Shown: piece by piece, positions 11,747 to 24,179 of the stretch
How positions within the stretch are numbered: position 1 is the first letter of the stretch
Layout: each line of letters opens with the position of its first letter
Source of the DNA: Plazaster borealis
Lineage: Eukaryota; Echinodermata; Asteroidea; Forcipulatida; Labidiasteridae
Direction: 5' to 3'
Assembly (NCBI GenBank): GCA_021014325.1
Contig: CM037461.1
Span: forward strand, 22,243,376 to 22,307,375
DNA length: 64,000 bases
Program-made: the position numbers and the translations under genes
Notes under the pieces: model-generated
Seen by the model: the letters and a program-made list of their open reading frames with translations, nothing else
Databases searched by the model: none
What the model was told of the DNA's origin: nothing

Positions 11747-13324
11747 AGTCAAAGATTAAAGAGAGCCGAAGGCGTAAGATAGGGTTACTCTGGCCAGTGT
11801 TCGCTGGACGCCATTTCAGCAAGCAACTCTTTTGATGCAACGATAGATCAGTGCAGACAATGACCAGTGTTATAGCGATGATATAACAGAGCATCTGCTT
11901 GCTGGGATGGCACCCATGGGTATTTCACGTTAAGTATAGCTCAAGTCCCCATCTTCGGCCTTCTGAACTCTATAATCTTTGGTTGTGGTAGGTCTACTTA
12001 TAATTTCTTTTTGTCATATTAAGGCACGCGTGGCACCGGTATCCAGAGCACGGACAGGGCAGGCGTGGGAGGAGTCTGTACAACAAATAAATAAACCCTC
12101 TTGCAATGGCCGCCATCACTGATGAGGTCAAACAATGGAACCGCGAACGCGTGTACGCGCCGCTCACAACTCTCAATCACCAATGATAGGTCTTCATTGA
12201 CTTCAGTGAGGGCGCTGTTTGAGCTTGTGACGTCATAAGTGAGGGGTCTATATACACGACCGACTGTTCATGGGCGTATTATTTCATATTTAGATTTTTT
12301 TCGCGACCTGTTGTAGACAATTTTCTTCTCTTCAAATGAAGAAATTCAAAGCAAGGATTATGTAAAAAAAAAAAAAAAAAATTCATTTCTGTACAACGAG
12401 TAGGCTGAACGTTATACATGTACTTATTCTTTGGATCAATTTTGTATTTTTTGATATTATTTTTTTACCTGGGTGTCATACACGAACACTTTGGACCGTA
12501 CATTTCTTTTATTATTGTTGTTAGTGGGGTTTTTTGCCAGCAACAATAATGGTGTGACCAACATTTTGCGTACATGGACAAAAAGCCAACAGGTGATAAA
12601 TTCTCGGCTCCATTATACTTCCGATAGGCCTACCTGCAGTATGTTCAATGAAGCAAAGTGACATTAGTCTTTTATTTGCGCTGTAATAATGGAGAAATGC
12701 TGTGTTTTGGGAGTCGTGTGCCAAACGCCCCTTGACCAAATGCAAAAAATATAAAATACATTCAATCAATGCAAACGGCAGAATTTGGGGGACTCTAGAT
12801 GGCAGCAGACAGGTAAATCCATTGTTCTTGGAAATGTGAGCATGCTCAGAACTACGTTAACAATGGAAATTTACCTGGTAAGTCTGCTGCCACCTAGCGT
12901 TTAAAAGTCACCCATTCATGCTTTTTGGCCGAGTTCAGAAGAACTGGAAACCAACAATTAGGGCGCCGAAGGCGCAACATTAACTTGAACTCTATCTAAT
13001 GGGAGACTTCGGAACGCTAGGTGGCAGCAGACTTACCAGATAAATGTCCATTGTTTACGTAGTTCTGAGCATGCACATTATTTCCGAGAACATTGGATTA
13101 GTGGTTAGTCTACTGCCACCTAGTGTCACCAAAAGTATCCAAGTGGTGGAACGTAAAATACGCATGGGTGCCATTTCAGCAAGCCGATATATAGATTCAT
13201 TGATACCAACGATTGTCTGTGCACTTTTTGCATCAAAAGAGTTGCTTGCTGAAATGGCGTCCGGTGAACATTTCACATTTCAGCCCAAGTTCGATAATCT
13301 TCGGCGCTCTTCAAACTTTGCTTG
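11747..13324. mobile_element. 1.58-kb element with long subterminal inverted repeats, downstream of LU gene A
   Basis: The left end has AAAGAGAGCCGAAGGCG and ACGCCATTTCAGCAAGCAAC; the right end has the inverted GTTGCTTGCTGAAATGGCGT and CTTCGGCGCTCTTC. Inside are two separate hairpins (12793-12899 and 13014-13120), each with ends reading CTAGGTGGCAGCAGAC. Some frames are open but none is conserved. Counterparts: 24559-26141 and 57377-58745 (the last one has lost most of the second hairpin). Confidence 0.55.
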
Positions 13325-13639
13325 AAACGAACCAACCCAAAGAAGTCTGGAGGTTTTAAAGTAAACAGTACTATAAATTGATGACCAACTGAAATATTCT
13401 TAATCCGTTGAACTTTACGTGAGTTTGTAACTGTTTGTCAAGTGCCTGAGTCTGACCAACTGAAATATTCTTAATCCGTTGAACTTTACGTGAGTTTGTA
13501 ACTGTTTCTCAAGGGCCTGAGTCTTTAGCAGGATTTAGATTTTAATCTGCCTAAATACCTTTATTAGTATACCTTTTCCTTGTATCTTTTATAAACTGTT
13601 TAACAACCAATCAATATAAGTATAGAAGTGTGTTGATAT

Positions 13640-14290
13640 AAAAATATACATTTTTTAATGGCCTGACGTTTTGACCCGATATATTGCAGTCTTTCTCGAA
13701 GCCTAAAATATCACAACACACATAAACAAGTATACTGGATCAAGTGACAAAAGCAGTCAAATGGAAAGAAATTGAAAGTGAACGAGGCAGAAAGCACATA
13801 GAAAATTCAATGGATAAACAATGAAGAAGGAGACAAAAGGGGTGGGGGAAGAGGGAAGGGGCTGGTTTAACTAGTACAAGAGGTTGGAAAAGCAAAGGAC
13901 AAAATCAAAGGTGCGGGAAGAGGGAGAAAAGGTACTTCATTGATGATTGAGACAGACTGAAATGTGGAAAATAAGGCAAAGACAACAAGTTTTTTAATCA
14001 TTCCCTTCTTGGATGTTCAGACCATGGGGTTGAATGGTCTGGAGGTGCCTTATCCACAGTTTCTCTCTACTCAGGTTACCAAGTGCCTCAATGCCCTGTA
14101 CAATCATGTCAGAAATGGGGTGGTTAGGAATATTGAAGGTTTATCCAGCTTTTGGTTGGGTGTTGACTGTTAAACTATGGCCATAGAAACGTCTCTTGAG
14201 TGTAGTTCTTGTTTCACCAAAATATCGAACACTACAAACTTTGCAATTATTAGATATAAAAATACCTTACTAATTAATGAAAGCCTATGA
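13640..14290 (-). mobile_element. Penelope-like retroelement 3' relic (GIY-YIG endonuclease end)
   Basis: Minus-strand translation gives pieces typical of the C-terminus of Penelope-like elements: a CKVCSVRY-GETRTTLKRRFYGH block (GIY-YIG module, with a stop or indel where the second Y-I is expected). This is followed by NIPNHPIPDM and by LWIRHLQTIQPHGLNIQEG and a stop at 13994-13996. The 3' flank includes GGCCTGACGTTTTGACCCG, a kind of end I associate with these elements. Frame changes and stops show it is dead. Better preserved in copies B and C. Confidence 0.65.
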
Positions 14291-14756
14291 CACGCATTCT
14301 CACTGGAAAGGTTACCAAAGTGAACGAAAATATGAGCTTAAGCCCAAATTCACTATCACAGAGCAAGTGTGTGAACATGCAAGTTTCAAAATTCCTGGAT
14401 CAGTCAGAGTTGCTTCACAAATCAATCAAGTCTGCCCCTTTAAAAAAAAGGCATTTGCAGCCAAAGGCTGAATTGCGGTCAAACTACAAAGAGTTTAAAA
14501 TATAACATTCAGAAATCAACCTAGTTACAACCAAATTGAAACCTAATTACAGGTCACAACTACAACCATAACCAGAATATACTACAACCAAGTCAAAGAT
14601 GCCAGGGTAGTTTTCGAGAGAACTAGGCTACTTCCTCTGGACTGGTCTCCAAAATCTATGTAACCAAAATGTAACCGATTACAGTGGCAGTGACGAGGCT
14701 TGATAATGGCAAATAATGCGAGAGGCTTTTCGCCCTTTGCACGGTCAGCCATTGTT

Positions 14757-14887
14757 GCGTGTAGAGCCTCGAATTGGGGACAGCTTAGGCCTAACTCTGT
14801 ATTGTCACGGTAATGTAATGACACTTTCATCCAAACAGATACATAAAATTCAATACAAATTAAGCATGAAGTCGAGGCTCTACACGC
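14757..14887. repeat. 131-bp inverted-repeat element
   Basis: Ends are GCGTGTAGAGCCTCGAAT and the reverse complement AGTCGAGGCTCTACACGC. Also at 27536-27667, 29012-29144 and 60141-60275, always at the same place in the duplicon. Confidence 0.65.
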
Positions 14888-15231
14888 ACATGGCGGATCC
14901 GTGCAAGTAGCGAATAGTGTATACAAAGCTTTAGTCAATTTTGTATCCAATGTACCAGTTTCATAGTAACAGGTTGGATTTATCATAACTTCACTCTGTT
15001 GAAATTGAATACTTTGTTTGATTTTTATGCAATTTTTCTTGACTATGCATTTTTTGGTGAAAGGAAAGCTATAATAAAAGAGACAAAACATGATTTTGGT
15101 TGTGTGTGATCGCTCGTTTTCTCTTTTCATTGTTTGTAATCTCTTATAGGGATGGACACGTTGCTTTCGGATTGGGCGCTTTGAGCTATAGAAGCGTTTA
15201 TTATGAAATGAATAAGGTTTAACCCTTACAG

Positions 15232-15307
15232 GGATTGTATGTGTACTGTCCTCCTTGAGGTGTATCTAAGGATTGTATGTGTACTGTCCTCCTTGAGGTG
15301 TATCTAA
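15232..15307. repeat. Short tandem duplication, 38-bp unit twice
   Basis: GGATTGTATGTGTACTGTCC followed by TCCTTGAGGTGTATCTAA occurs twice in a row. It lies at the start of a stretch (15240-15864) found only in copy A, in which I see no gene. Confidence 0.8.
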
Positions 15308-15865
15308 CCGAAATTAGACAGCCAGCCAAACTCCATTCAATAACGACATGAGAATCAGGAAATAGCCATCCAAGCTCCAGTGTTTTATTCAAGCCACAGA
15401 GGAATGACGTCAGTGAACAAGGAGTGAAACTGTAATAAAAGAATAAGAAAACATGTAACGTATGGCTTAAAGAATTCTGAAGCATGCAATAATACACAGA
15501 CCTCACAAAATTGGAAAATTGGGCGTGACCCGTGCAGTAAAAAACCCACATGCATATCCCATTATTCCAGTAACGATAAGTAAGCTAAATGTGTACAAAA
15601 ACCAGTGAACTACCGAGGCCTAAATACCCACTAAAACCCTTTATTTATGTCCAAAAACGAGGCAAGAAAGGTATTCAACTTACAGACAATGCTTCTCGCA
15701 GGCGTTAAATGAGAAGGCAGAAGATTGGGAAGGATCTATTAGTCACAAAGTGTGAAAAATGCAGACGTAAACTTTCGCCAGCAATTTGTGAAAGCGTGGT
15801 TCTGAGAATGAGCTTGTCACTAGAGGGCGCAAATAAACTTAATGGAAAGATGGATCCAGAATAGT

Positions 15866-16160
15866 GTACGTTTGGTAATTGGAACCCACTGTTTGTTTGA
15901 ATCATATATAGTTGTATATATACCATAAAACTAACCTGTGAAAATTTTATTAAAGGTGGTAGCGATTTTGAGATATTGCCGAAAATCTGGAGCGGTTATA
16001 TGTATATGTCCACGCAGGAAGAATAATCTGCAAATGGAATACACAATCTGAGAAAAGTTTCTGAGAGAAACGCTTATCAGATTCAAAAAAGAAATTGATA
16101 AAAACTGATATCTTTTTCCATAACCACATTACTTCAAAGTGAAATGTTTCTCAAAATGCT
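15866..16160. mobile_element. Diverged TTAA-type MITE fragment in duplicon A
   Basis: Retains GTACGTTTGGTAATTGGAA and the core (GGTGGTAGCGATTTTGAGAT), then loses similarity near 16160. Copies B and C keep the right end (ATTACCAAACGTAT). Copy A is interrupted here by unrelated sequence to about 16790, in which I recognise nothing. Confidence 0.5.
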
Positions 16161-16794
16161 TTATACTATATTGAGAAGCTGATGTACTTTTTAGTAGATA
16201 GAGCGCCGGTGTGGCAGGAGATTCTGTCACCCAGAGATTCTGTGCACCATACGGCGAACTGTGTACAAATTTGTTTTGACAGCGCCCTCTTTTGTATCAA
16301 CCTCCTCCAACCCATTTTAATTTCCTATTACGGGGAACAGAATCTCCGTGGAACAGATTTCCATGTGACACCGGCACGTTAAACCGAAAGTCACAGTATC
16401 AGATCCTGCTCTAATCAATATCTTTCTTTGTTCAACCCCCAAAAGATTTAATATTAAAATTGATTCCGGGACATTTCGTGCCTTCACGTTGTATATACTG
16501 AGGCAAGACCTTTGACAAATGCAGACGCGTCAAAATGTGCAATAGACTGTGCAAGTCTCGCACATTATCGAAAACGTGAGAAAAAAACTCGAATGAAGAC
16601 TATATTTTCCATAAAATCAATTGTCCTTTTTAAATTATATTTGTACAAAATTCTTGAAAATAAACACCCATAGCAAGTTGTTATAAATGAATTTTAAATT
16701 TTTGTATAATACCAATAATTTGTTCAAATTAACATTGAAACAAAATTAAAACTTGGGACGAGGATGCTTATTGTTGAAACCCCCATTTGCCAAT

Positions 16795-17060
16795 CACGCC
16801 CGAATGTGTGCGTCTATTACATAGGTTTAATGACAACATGGCCGTCAGTTGGGCAAAATTCTTTTCTTTTTTTTACAAGTAACCGGAAACGGAGGTCAAG
16901 TTTTGTCTTATTCTCAGGTTTTCTTCGTTTTTGTTGAATTGATTTTACTTTCATATTGTCAATCACTTACATTCCCAACAACATAATTGACAAAACAAAA
17001 TCCCGCCCACGTAAAACTTCATATTATGGTTGGGACCACAATGGTCCCGGAAGTTCAAAT
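16795..17060. repeat. Segment paralogous to 30782-31033
   Basis: Matches GAATGTGTGCGTCTATTAC, CCGTCAGTTGGGCAAAATTC and CAAGTAACCGGAAACG in copy B. It shows that the A and B duplicons extend beyond their overlap with C. Copy A lacks the 382-bp hairpin element found in B, so A keeps an approximate empty site (CCCACGTAAAACTTC near 17010). Confidence 0.7.
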
Positions 17061-17098
17061 ATGCACGAGACTTGCCCAACAGTCTATCTTTGCATGAT

Positions 17099-17513
17099 GC
17101 CACCGGACTGTGGTCCACTGTCCGTTTTTAATTAAATAATCAGTACTCCGCCATTTATTTTTGTATTAATCTAAAAAATTAAACATTCCCCATCTGCACC
17201 TAGCCAAATAGCATTATTGTCTTGTTACCATCCGGGGTCTTTTTCACCCCCAAAAAACCCAAAAATGACCAGCTCTCATAGGACTTGCAGTTACTTGACC
17301 TTGGGGTCGATAGCCACTACTGGGTGAAATGAACCATAATAGTTTCCAGATGGCTTTTTCTGTGTACTTGTACAATGGCTGTAAGCAGTGATTTGGTTGT
17401 TTATTTGGATGAATTGAGTAGGGTCCATATCTAATGGTTTGAGCCATTAGTGATTGGGTTCTCCACAAAAATGAATTACACGCTAAAACGGACAGTAGCC
17501 TAACTGTCCGATG
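17099..17513. mobile_element. Diverged copy of the intron-1 inverted-repeat element
   Basis: The left end reads CCACTGTCCGTTTTTAATTA; the right end has the inverse (CTAAAACGGACAGT, CTGTCCGATGGC). Interior blocks match 9730-10169 (for example CCAGATGGCTT and TACAATGGCTGTAAGCAGTG). It shows the element is mobile, or was, independently of the LU genes. Confidence 0.6.
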
Positions 17514-17883
17514 GCGTAAGCGTGTGATTTTGTTTTGATGATGTCACGCAGGGGAATAGTCATTAAAACAATATATAAAAAATCAGTGTCGGACACCAAC
17601 AAGTTTTGCTCCAGGGCTTCCAAGCTGGGCTGTGATGTTCTAAGCAGCTGCTAATTGTGATTTTAAGACAAAGGAAGTCATTGAGACCATCTGGGACCCA
17701 CAGTCAAGTCTGTGTACAATTAAAGTGGAACCTACGACACAGTGACTGCAAACATGGGTACAGTGCTTACGATCTTGAAATAACTTTGCATAAAAGATAA
17801 AATAAAACAATTAAAAAAATAATTTGCTCTAAAGTTCTGAAATCTCGCGTCGTTTTTTTCTTCTTTTTCGTTTCGCATTTTGT

Positions 17884-18346
17884 TTAACCCTGGAACAAGT
17901 CACCATTGTTACAGCTCTCCCAACCAATTGGTTTTTAATCTGCCACCCCTGGAAAAAAAACACTGGACCTGGAATTTCAGTTTATCCTGTAATGGGGCAT
18001 CTGTCAACACCTCAAGGTTGAATTGCAGACATTGCCGCCCAATTTAGCCTGGGGTCAGGGAAAAACCAGCTGGTTAGTCCATCAGCACCTGTCTTGGGGA
18101 TTGCCGTCCCTATACAGTATTTATGGTTAATTAAGTGTCAACAATATTTTCTTCCAAAATTAAATAAATACTATCGACATCTCCTCAGGATAATTATAGC
18201 ATCCATAGAAAGTTAGAAAAAGCATAAAGAAAGTCATTTATCCACATTCTGAACTCAATTATGATATGCAAGAACATAATAGGGACTGCAATCCCCAAGC
18301 ACTGAGTCAATGTGCGCGAAATGTAGGAGGCGCTTTCCAGGGTTAA
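17884..18346. mobile_element. 463-bp TTAA-flanked MITE-like element
   Basis: Begins TTAACCCTGGAAC and ends with the inverse TTTCCAGGGTTAA, with TTAA at both ends. A second inverted pair inside (TTGGGGATTGCCGTCCC near 18092 and AGGGACTGCAATCCCCAA near 18282) supports a foldback element. No counterpart in copy B. Confidence 0.55.
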
Positions 18347-18649
18347 TGGGTGAAAGTTGATTTTGTTTATAGTCTACTTAAAAGGGACACATTGCCTTCT
18401 AAAGTCTTAAAATTCAAGAATAAATGGGTTTTTGGTTTCAACGCTCACTCCCTTGTTGGGAAGATCATCTAAACAAACAAACAAATATAAATAACCGATC
18501 GGCCGACCCCTTCAAAACATTTCACTCTGGAGGCTTACGAACAACACATTATTATTATTTGTTTGACATGACCTTTCTTATCATTCTGACTATCCTATGA
18601 CTGATATGCCTTACAGGTCATCTGCTTTATTATTTAAATTTAATAGCAG

Positions 18650-18782
18650 CAGTAGGCCTACGCTTTCGCTTTTGGATTTCACTGAACCTCGTTGTCGTAG
18701 TACATTGTATTAAGCAGACATTATACGCTGTGCACTACCTCTGCGATACCACACCCTAAAGATTTTTTCGGCACAAAAAGGT
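18650..18782 (+). other. Conserved exon-like block ending in a splice donor
   Basis: This block and 34596-34712 are conserved between the A and B flanks and both end CGGCACAAAA(A)G followed by GTAAGG. No open frame of note. Each lies upstream of the next LU gene in the array, and LU exon 1 has an acceptor-like site before its ATG. A 5'-UTR exon is therefore possible; this is an inference only. Confidence 0.3.
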
Positions 18783-19394
18783 AAGGTTTTTATCATTGCA
18801 GTTCAAATATTTAACTCTAATTAGGCTAGGTGCGATGCTACACAGGCCTATACAAGTTAAAATGTTTACAGGCTCCCCTTCGGAGTTTTGAGGGTGAAAA
18901 AATACATTCTACAATTGCAAATCAATGACCTAACAAATTTCGATGCCACAGCACCTTGTAAACCATTGCATGGTGCCATAAATGAATAGGCCTCATACTT
19001 CAAACGTAGCACTGGTCTTTGACAATTACCAAACGTGTACGATGCCTATAAAATGTTTTTTTTTAATGTAAATAGTTAAAAAAAACATGCCCTTGAAAGT
19101 GTCTGGCGCTATGCACGAATTCGCCTTTATTATTCCTTCCTTCAATTAATTTAATTGTTCACTTACGTTAAAATATCACATTCTCTGAAAAACACACACG
19201 CTACTTTTTCTTTTGTTAGTTAAAATAATAACCTGTAGAAAAAGGACCTTTCTCTATTGCACGATCCAACGATCACTTTGACCAGTTTCAAACTATAATA
19301 TTGACTTTTCAAGGCTAAAAAAACAACAGCAACTTGGAGGAAGTGGCAGTAGAAATGTTTTGAGGAGCAGTTATGATCGTTAAACCATGCTTTA

Positions 19395-19672
19395 ATTATA
19401 CGGTCCTATACAGAACGTAGGTTTGGAAGTTTCGGAATCCAGCGAAGTTCAATGCAAGTTGATCATGCGTGCATAGAATAGCAGCCATTCGTGTCGGTTG
19501 AAAATTGAAATTAGGCTACATCAAAGGAAATTCAAATTATGGAGAGTTTTTTGTTGTAGTTGGGTTTTGTTGTTGTTGGTGCTGGTGGTAATATTGTGTG
19601 TCGTGCGTGTATATGTCATAGGTTTCCATGAGACCAAAGGACAAAACAAAAAAGGACTCCATATGGGAATTT
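19395..19672. repeat. Diverged fragment of the 2.2-kb array unit between duplicons A and B
   Basis: Matches 1080-1355 (CGGTCCTATACAGAACGTAG, GGAATCCAGCGAAGTTCAAT, CGTGCGTGTATATGTCATAG). It indicates that the 2.2-kb unit was originally part of, or adjacent to, the large duplicated block. Confidence 0.75.
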
Positions 19673-19785
19673 TAAGTACGATTAGCCTCCCAAATTATTA
19701 TTTCAAGGCCAAATGTCATTGCCTCTGTGTCCTTTCAATTGTTCAAGTCGAAGTTCAGATTTCCCTAAGGTGCCCTTTACTGTAA

Positions 19786-20513
19786 TAATAATAGAAAGAA
19801 TTTATATTGCGCACAGACCCGTAAAAAGCACTTAAAGGCATCGTACACGTTTGGAAATTGTCAAAGACAGTGTTCTCATTTGGTGTATCCCAACATATGC
19901 ATAAAATAACAAGCCTGTGCAAATTTGGGCTCAATTGGTCATCGAAGTTGCAAGAAAATGTTGCTCGTTACCAAGTCAGTTTTATGCTGATATACTTCGA
20001 GTAATTACCAAACGTGTACAGTGCCTTTAAGGCACATACAGAGCAAAGAAGATAACAGTATAGCAAAAGCAACATAACACAACAGTAAACAAGATGCAAG
20101 GTGATTTACCAATGAAAATACAGTTTAAACATTTACACATGATCCTATGACCATAACCGATTTGCATGAGATCTGTTTTCAGCCTGTTTTTGAATGTCTC
20201 AAGAGATGGGGAAGCACGTATGATTAGGAAGTGAGTTTTATAGGAGTATAGGGAGCTGTGACAAAGAAGGCTCATACTGTCGCCCCAGGACCTATGATTT
20301 ATAAGCTTAACCAAGAGGAATTTTGCAGATCGCAAACCAGACCGGGGTAGGTTGTGTAATTCAAGTAGTTCAGAGATGTATGGTTGAGCTTGATCATTGA
20401 CAGCGTGACGGTACAGGTGAGAAGCAATAGCTTGAACTGGATCATATTATAGATGAAACAAAACACTGCAATTCCCATACAAGAATGATCAGGCCTGCAT
20501 TTCTGGTAAAAGA
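19786..20513 (-). mobile_element. SINE-like or non-autonomous relic with nested TTAA element
   Basis: Starts with AATAATAATAGAAAGAATTT and ATATTGCGC, which resembles the tail of the local SINEs. A short TTAA element (19832-20030) is inserted in it. The remainder (20031-20513) has no clear gene; its open frames are short. Confidence 0.35.
19832..20030. mobile_element. Short (199-bp) TTAA-type MITE with both ends
   Basis: Ends TTAAAGGCATCGTACACG and the inverse CGTGTACAGTGCCTTTAA, with TTAA on both sides. An internal deletion removes the centre of the usual 360-390-bp element. Confidence 0.85.
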
Positions 20514-20898
20514 TTAAAGGCAGGTTATACTTTTGGCAATAATTGTGAAACACCAGTATCCTCGCTTGTTATTCATAGGCATAAAATAACAAACCTGTGA
20601 AAACTTGGGCTCAATTGGTCATCGAAGTTGCAAGAAAATAATGGGGAAAAAACATCCTTGCTATAAATATATAGAATTGTGTGCTTTCAGATGCCTGAGA
20701 AAGGCTTCATGCCTAAAGCCTTTCTCAGATTCAAATTTTTTGGGTGAAAATTACCTTTCTCTAAAACTACATACTTCACAGGGTGCCGTTTCTAACAATG
20801 TTTTATAATTTCTAACAGCTCTCCAGTGCGCTTTACCAAGTAAGTTTTTATGGTCGTTAATTTTTGGAGTAATTACCAAAGGTGTACCCTCCCTTTAA
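20514..20898. mobile_element. TTAA-type MITE at the left edge of duplicon B
   Basis: Complete element with TTAA at 20514-20517 and 20895-20898. Similarity of B to A and C begins inside it, so a duplication boundary falls within this repeat. Confidence 0.75.
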
Positions 20899-21097
20899 GA
20901 TTGAAATAGACGCTGAAACCAAAGAAACGATTTCTCTAATAGAGATCAGAGATACAATTTTAATTTTATTCAAATTTGTGCTTAGGTTTGGAACGCCTGG
21001 ATAACGTTTTTTTCTACCGTAAGCGGAATCTTGTTATCAAGAAAAATGAAGGCATTCGTTGCAATCGTGTTCATCGCTGCATTTATCGGTAAGTCAA

Positions 21098-21396
21098 ATA
21101 ATAATAATAATACTAATAATATCGACTTTTATATAGCGCAATTCCAAAGAATGATCATTGCGCTTCAAACATTACTACCCCTCCTCACTGGGCTATATTC
21201 ATTAAGACCATCTCAGCTCCCTGGGAGTATACAGCCTGTGCTGCCAAGTAGTAGCGCACCAAGCTAAATAAATCACAAGAACCATCTCTGCCCTCACAGA
21301 TACCCATTTACCCCTTGGTGATGAGAAGCAATTTTAGTTAAGTGTCTTGCTCAAAGACACAAGTGTCATGAACGGGATTCGACCCACACCCATAAG
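21098..21396 (-). mobile_element. SINE fragment in intron 1 of LU gene B
   Basis: Orthologous in position and nearly identical to 8565-8866. Confidence 0.7.
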
Positions 21397-21453
21397 GCTT
21401 TGCATTGGGAAGCTCATTAGCTCTAGTTGGTCTTTTATTTTGGCGCGTCGTGG

Positions 21454-21560
21454 CCGAGTGGTTTAGTGCATCGGACTCAAGTTCAGGCTGGTTTTTAGTC
21501 ATCAGGGCCCTGATGACCGAGCAACCAGCCAGAACTTGAGTCCGATACTAAACCACTCGG
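21454..21560. repeat. tRNA-like palindrome, duplicon B copy
   Basis: Arms GTGGCCGAGTGGTTTAGTGC and the reverse complement ending CTAAACCACTCGG, meeting at GGGCCC. Two short differences in the left arm compared with C. Confidence 0.8.
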
Positions 21561-21569
21561 TACTCTAGG

Positions 21570-22066
21570 AATGATTCTAGCATTACAATATCGGAGAATT
21601 CTAGCATTACAATAACAATATCAGAGAATTCTAGCAGTACAATATATCAGAGAATTCTATAGCTTTACAATATATAAGAACATTCTAGCAGTATAAAATA
21701 TATGAGAATTCTAGCAGTAAAATAATATATCAGAGAATTCTAGCATTAAAGTATCGGAGAATTCTAGCATTACAATAACAATATCAGAGAATTCTAGCAT
21801 TACAATATATCAGAGAATTCTAAGCACTACGATATATCAGAAAATTCTAGCAGTATAAAATATCAGAGAATTCTAGCTGTACAATTTATCAGAGAATTTT
21901 AGCAGTACAATATATCAGAGAATTCTAGCAGTACAATATATCAGAGAATTCTAGCAGTACAATATATCAGAGAATTCTAGCATTAACAATATATCGGAGA
22001 ATTCGAGCATTACAATATCGGAAAATTCTAGCATTAACAATATCAGAGAATTCTAGCATAACTATA
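21570..22066. repeat. EcoRI-site minisatellite, duplicon B copy
   Basis: About 20 units of the same 23-26-bp repeat as 9045-9368, followed by an AAT microsatellite at 22143-22180. Confidence 0.85.
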
Positions 22067-22145
22067 TAATTTTCTATTTTTATTTTGATGTATGCTTTGT
22101 CTCAATTTAGCTTTTGGCTACCAGTGCAGTGTTTTTAATAAACCA

Positions 22146-22181
<36 letters not shown>

Positions 22182-22417
22182 CAACATATATCAAAGAATT
22201 CCAGCATATCAAGTAAATCTAGCATCACAATAATATCAGACTGCTTCGTAGAATTAGGATGGGCAGAAAACAAGTTAACGGTTTTGTGAGGTGTGTGCGA
22301 CGTTGCATGCACGTTTGATTGGTGGGGCAATAAAGTGTTCCCAATATTTTGTAAACTTATAATTAAGAGAGCGTAAAAGGAACTTTCAATGCACAATAAT
22401 CTTAACACTTCATGATG

Positions 22418-22861
22418 CCATCGGTCACTTATTGAGTGTCCGTTTTTAATTAAACAGTCGGTACTGCACCATTTGTTTTCTTCAAAAATCTAAACAATTC
22501 CAAGTTCCCCAACTACACCTATAGCCAAATATTATAGCATGCTAATTGTCTTGTTACCATCGGTTTGTTTTTGTTCACACACAAAAATCCATCAATGACC
22601 AGCTCTCCCTGAATTCCCATAGGAATTGTACAGCAGTTACTTGACCTTGGGGTCTATATACACTATACTGGGTGAAATGAACCATATGGTTACCAGATGG
22701 CTTCTTCTGTATACTTGTATAATGGCTGTAAGCAGTGACCTGAATTTGTTTTATTTGGTCAAAAGGGTCTAATGGTTTGGGCCATTTGAAAATGATTGTT
22801 TTCTTTATAAAAATGTATTACACGCTAATATCAAAACGGTCACTCAAAAATTGACCGATGC
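22418..22861. mobile_element. Intron-1 inverted-repeat element, duplicon B copy
   Basis: Inverted ends CATCGGTCACTTATTGAGTG and CACTCAAAAATTGACCGATG. It lies just upstream of exon 2. Confidence 0.6.
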
Positions 22862-24132
22862 TGTCCGAGTGTGATTTTCTTTGAGGGTGTCACGCACAAT
22901 TCGTCCCTGATTTTTGAATTTTATCGTAATATTCAGATTTGGAAATGCAATTTATTGTTACGACTGTTTTGGGGGTGCGGATTGCGCTGACCCGTTTAAT
23001 AATCCGAGTAGTTCTGTGATGCAGACCAATTGCTCCTCCAAGAGCACACGTTACGAGGACGATCAGTGTTTGGTAAGTAGGTTACACGGTGATCTTTTGT
23101 TAATATTGTGGCTAATGCAGGGAGGTGAACGTAACTTCATTTTAAAAAAATTACATGCTAGATCCCCGGGGATTGCACGAGAGGCAAATTGTATTTCGGG
23201 TAAATAACTGTGTTGGGGGGGGGGGCACAATTCTTGTTCTAATGGTCTGAACATTATGAATAGATGTTCCCTGGACCCACACACTAAAGATTGAAGCATT
23301 CTAAAAATGTACACATTGTTCACTACTAATTTTCAAAAAATAGTACATTTCGAAAGGACTAAGTTTTTGTGCACACAATAGGATTTTTGTTTGTGCACGT
23401 TATCATGGGAGCCAGCTTTCCCACACTATTTGTCAACCTCTAGCTCTGAGTTCACTCACCCAGAAATCACTACAGTGTGAAAGAGGGGATGTTGAAGGTA
23501 GTTCAAAAAAATACTGCGGAATTGATCCACACATGCTGTAGTTATTTTTAAAAAAAGTACGAAGCTGGTCCCTCCGACTGCTTGGAGGGAGTGGAACCTA
23601 GGTCAACATGTTGACCACACCATGGAAGCCACTAGACTGGTCCCCTGTCTTTATCCGCAAGGATAAAGACGGGCACTGGTCTTACAGGCCCGATGATTTC
23701 AGTGGATAAACTTTCTGTGACGTAAGCTTTCAATGTCTGTGTTATGAGTGGTCTGCTCCGAAGTGACGTAGTTTATTAGCTACACCAGCAGCAGTTACTG
23801 TATTTTGCGATCGTCTGTTGCTGTTGAAGACGACATTCTACTTTCAAGATGTCGTCATCCCGATATAAATATAATCTCTGGATGTCATCATAATTACGTT
23901 TTTGATGACATATCATTCTGCAGTAAATTATCTCAGGATCTCAACAAGTGATGATTATTGATGCAATTCACACAACACAATGAACATGGAACAGCTGCAT
24001 TTTGTCCTGATGGAACTGCTTATTCACTTGACCTCTGACATTTACATGATGGAGCGCCTATTGTTGTTTAAACAGTATGCATGGATACTACAGATGGCAC
24101 TTCATGAGCTCTGTATGTATTTTGTATTTCAG

Positions 24133-24179
24133 AAAGCTATACTTCAAGATGGTTCCATCACCCGCTCCTGCTCGTTCTT
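24133..24179 (+). pseudogene. Orphan 5' fragment of LU exon 3
   Basis: Follows a good acceptor (TATTTCAG) and encodes a variant start of exon 3 (KAILQDGSITRSCSF). It then runs straight into a second copy of the intron-2 end (ATGTATGGAGCGCC) that leads to the complete exon 3 at 24276. A partial tandem duplication of about 140 bp with a variable exon start. Confidence 0.8.

Noticed and set aside
14582..15130. 182-codon minus-strand ORF
   Set aside because: Runs through the 131-bp palindrome and is broken in the duplicated copies.
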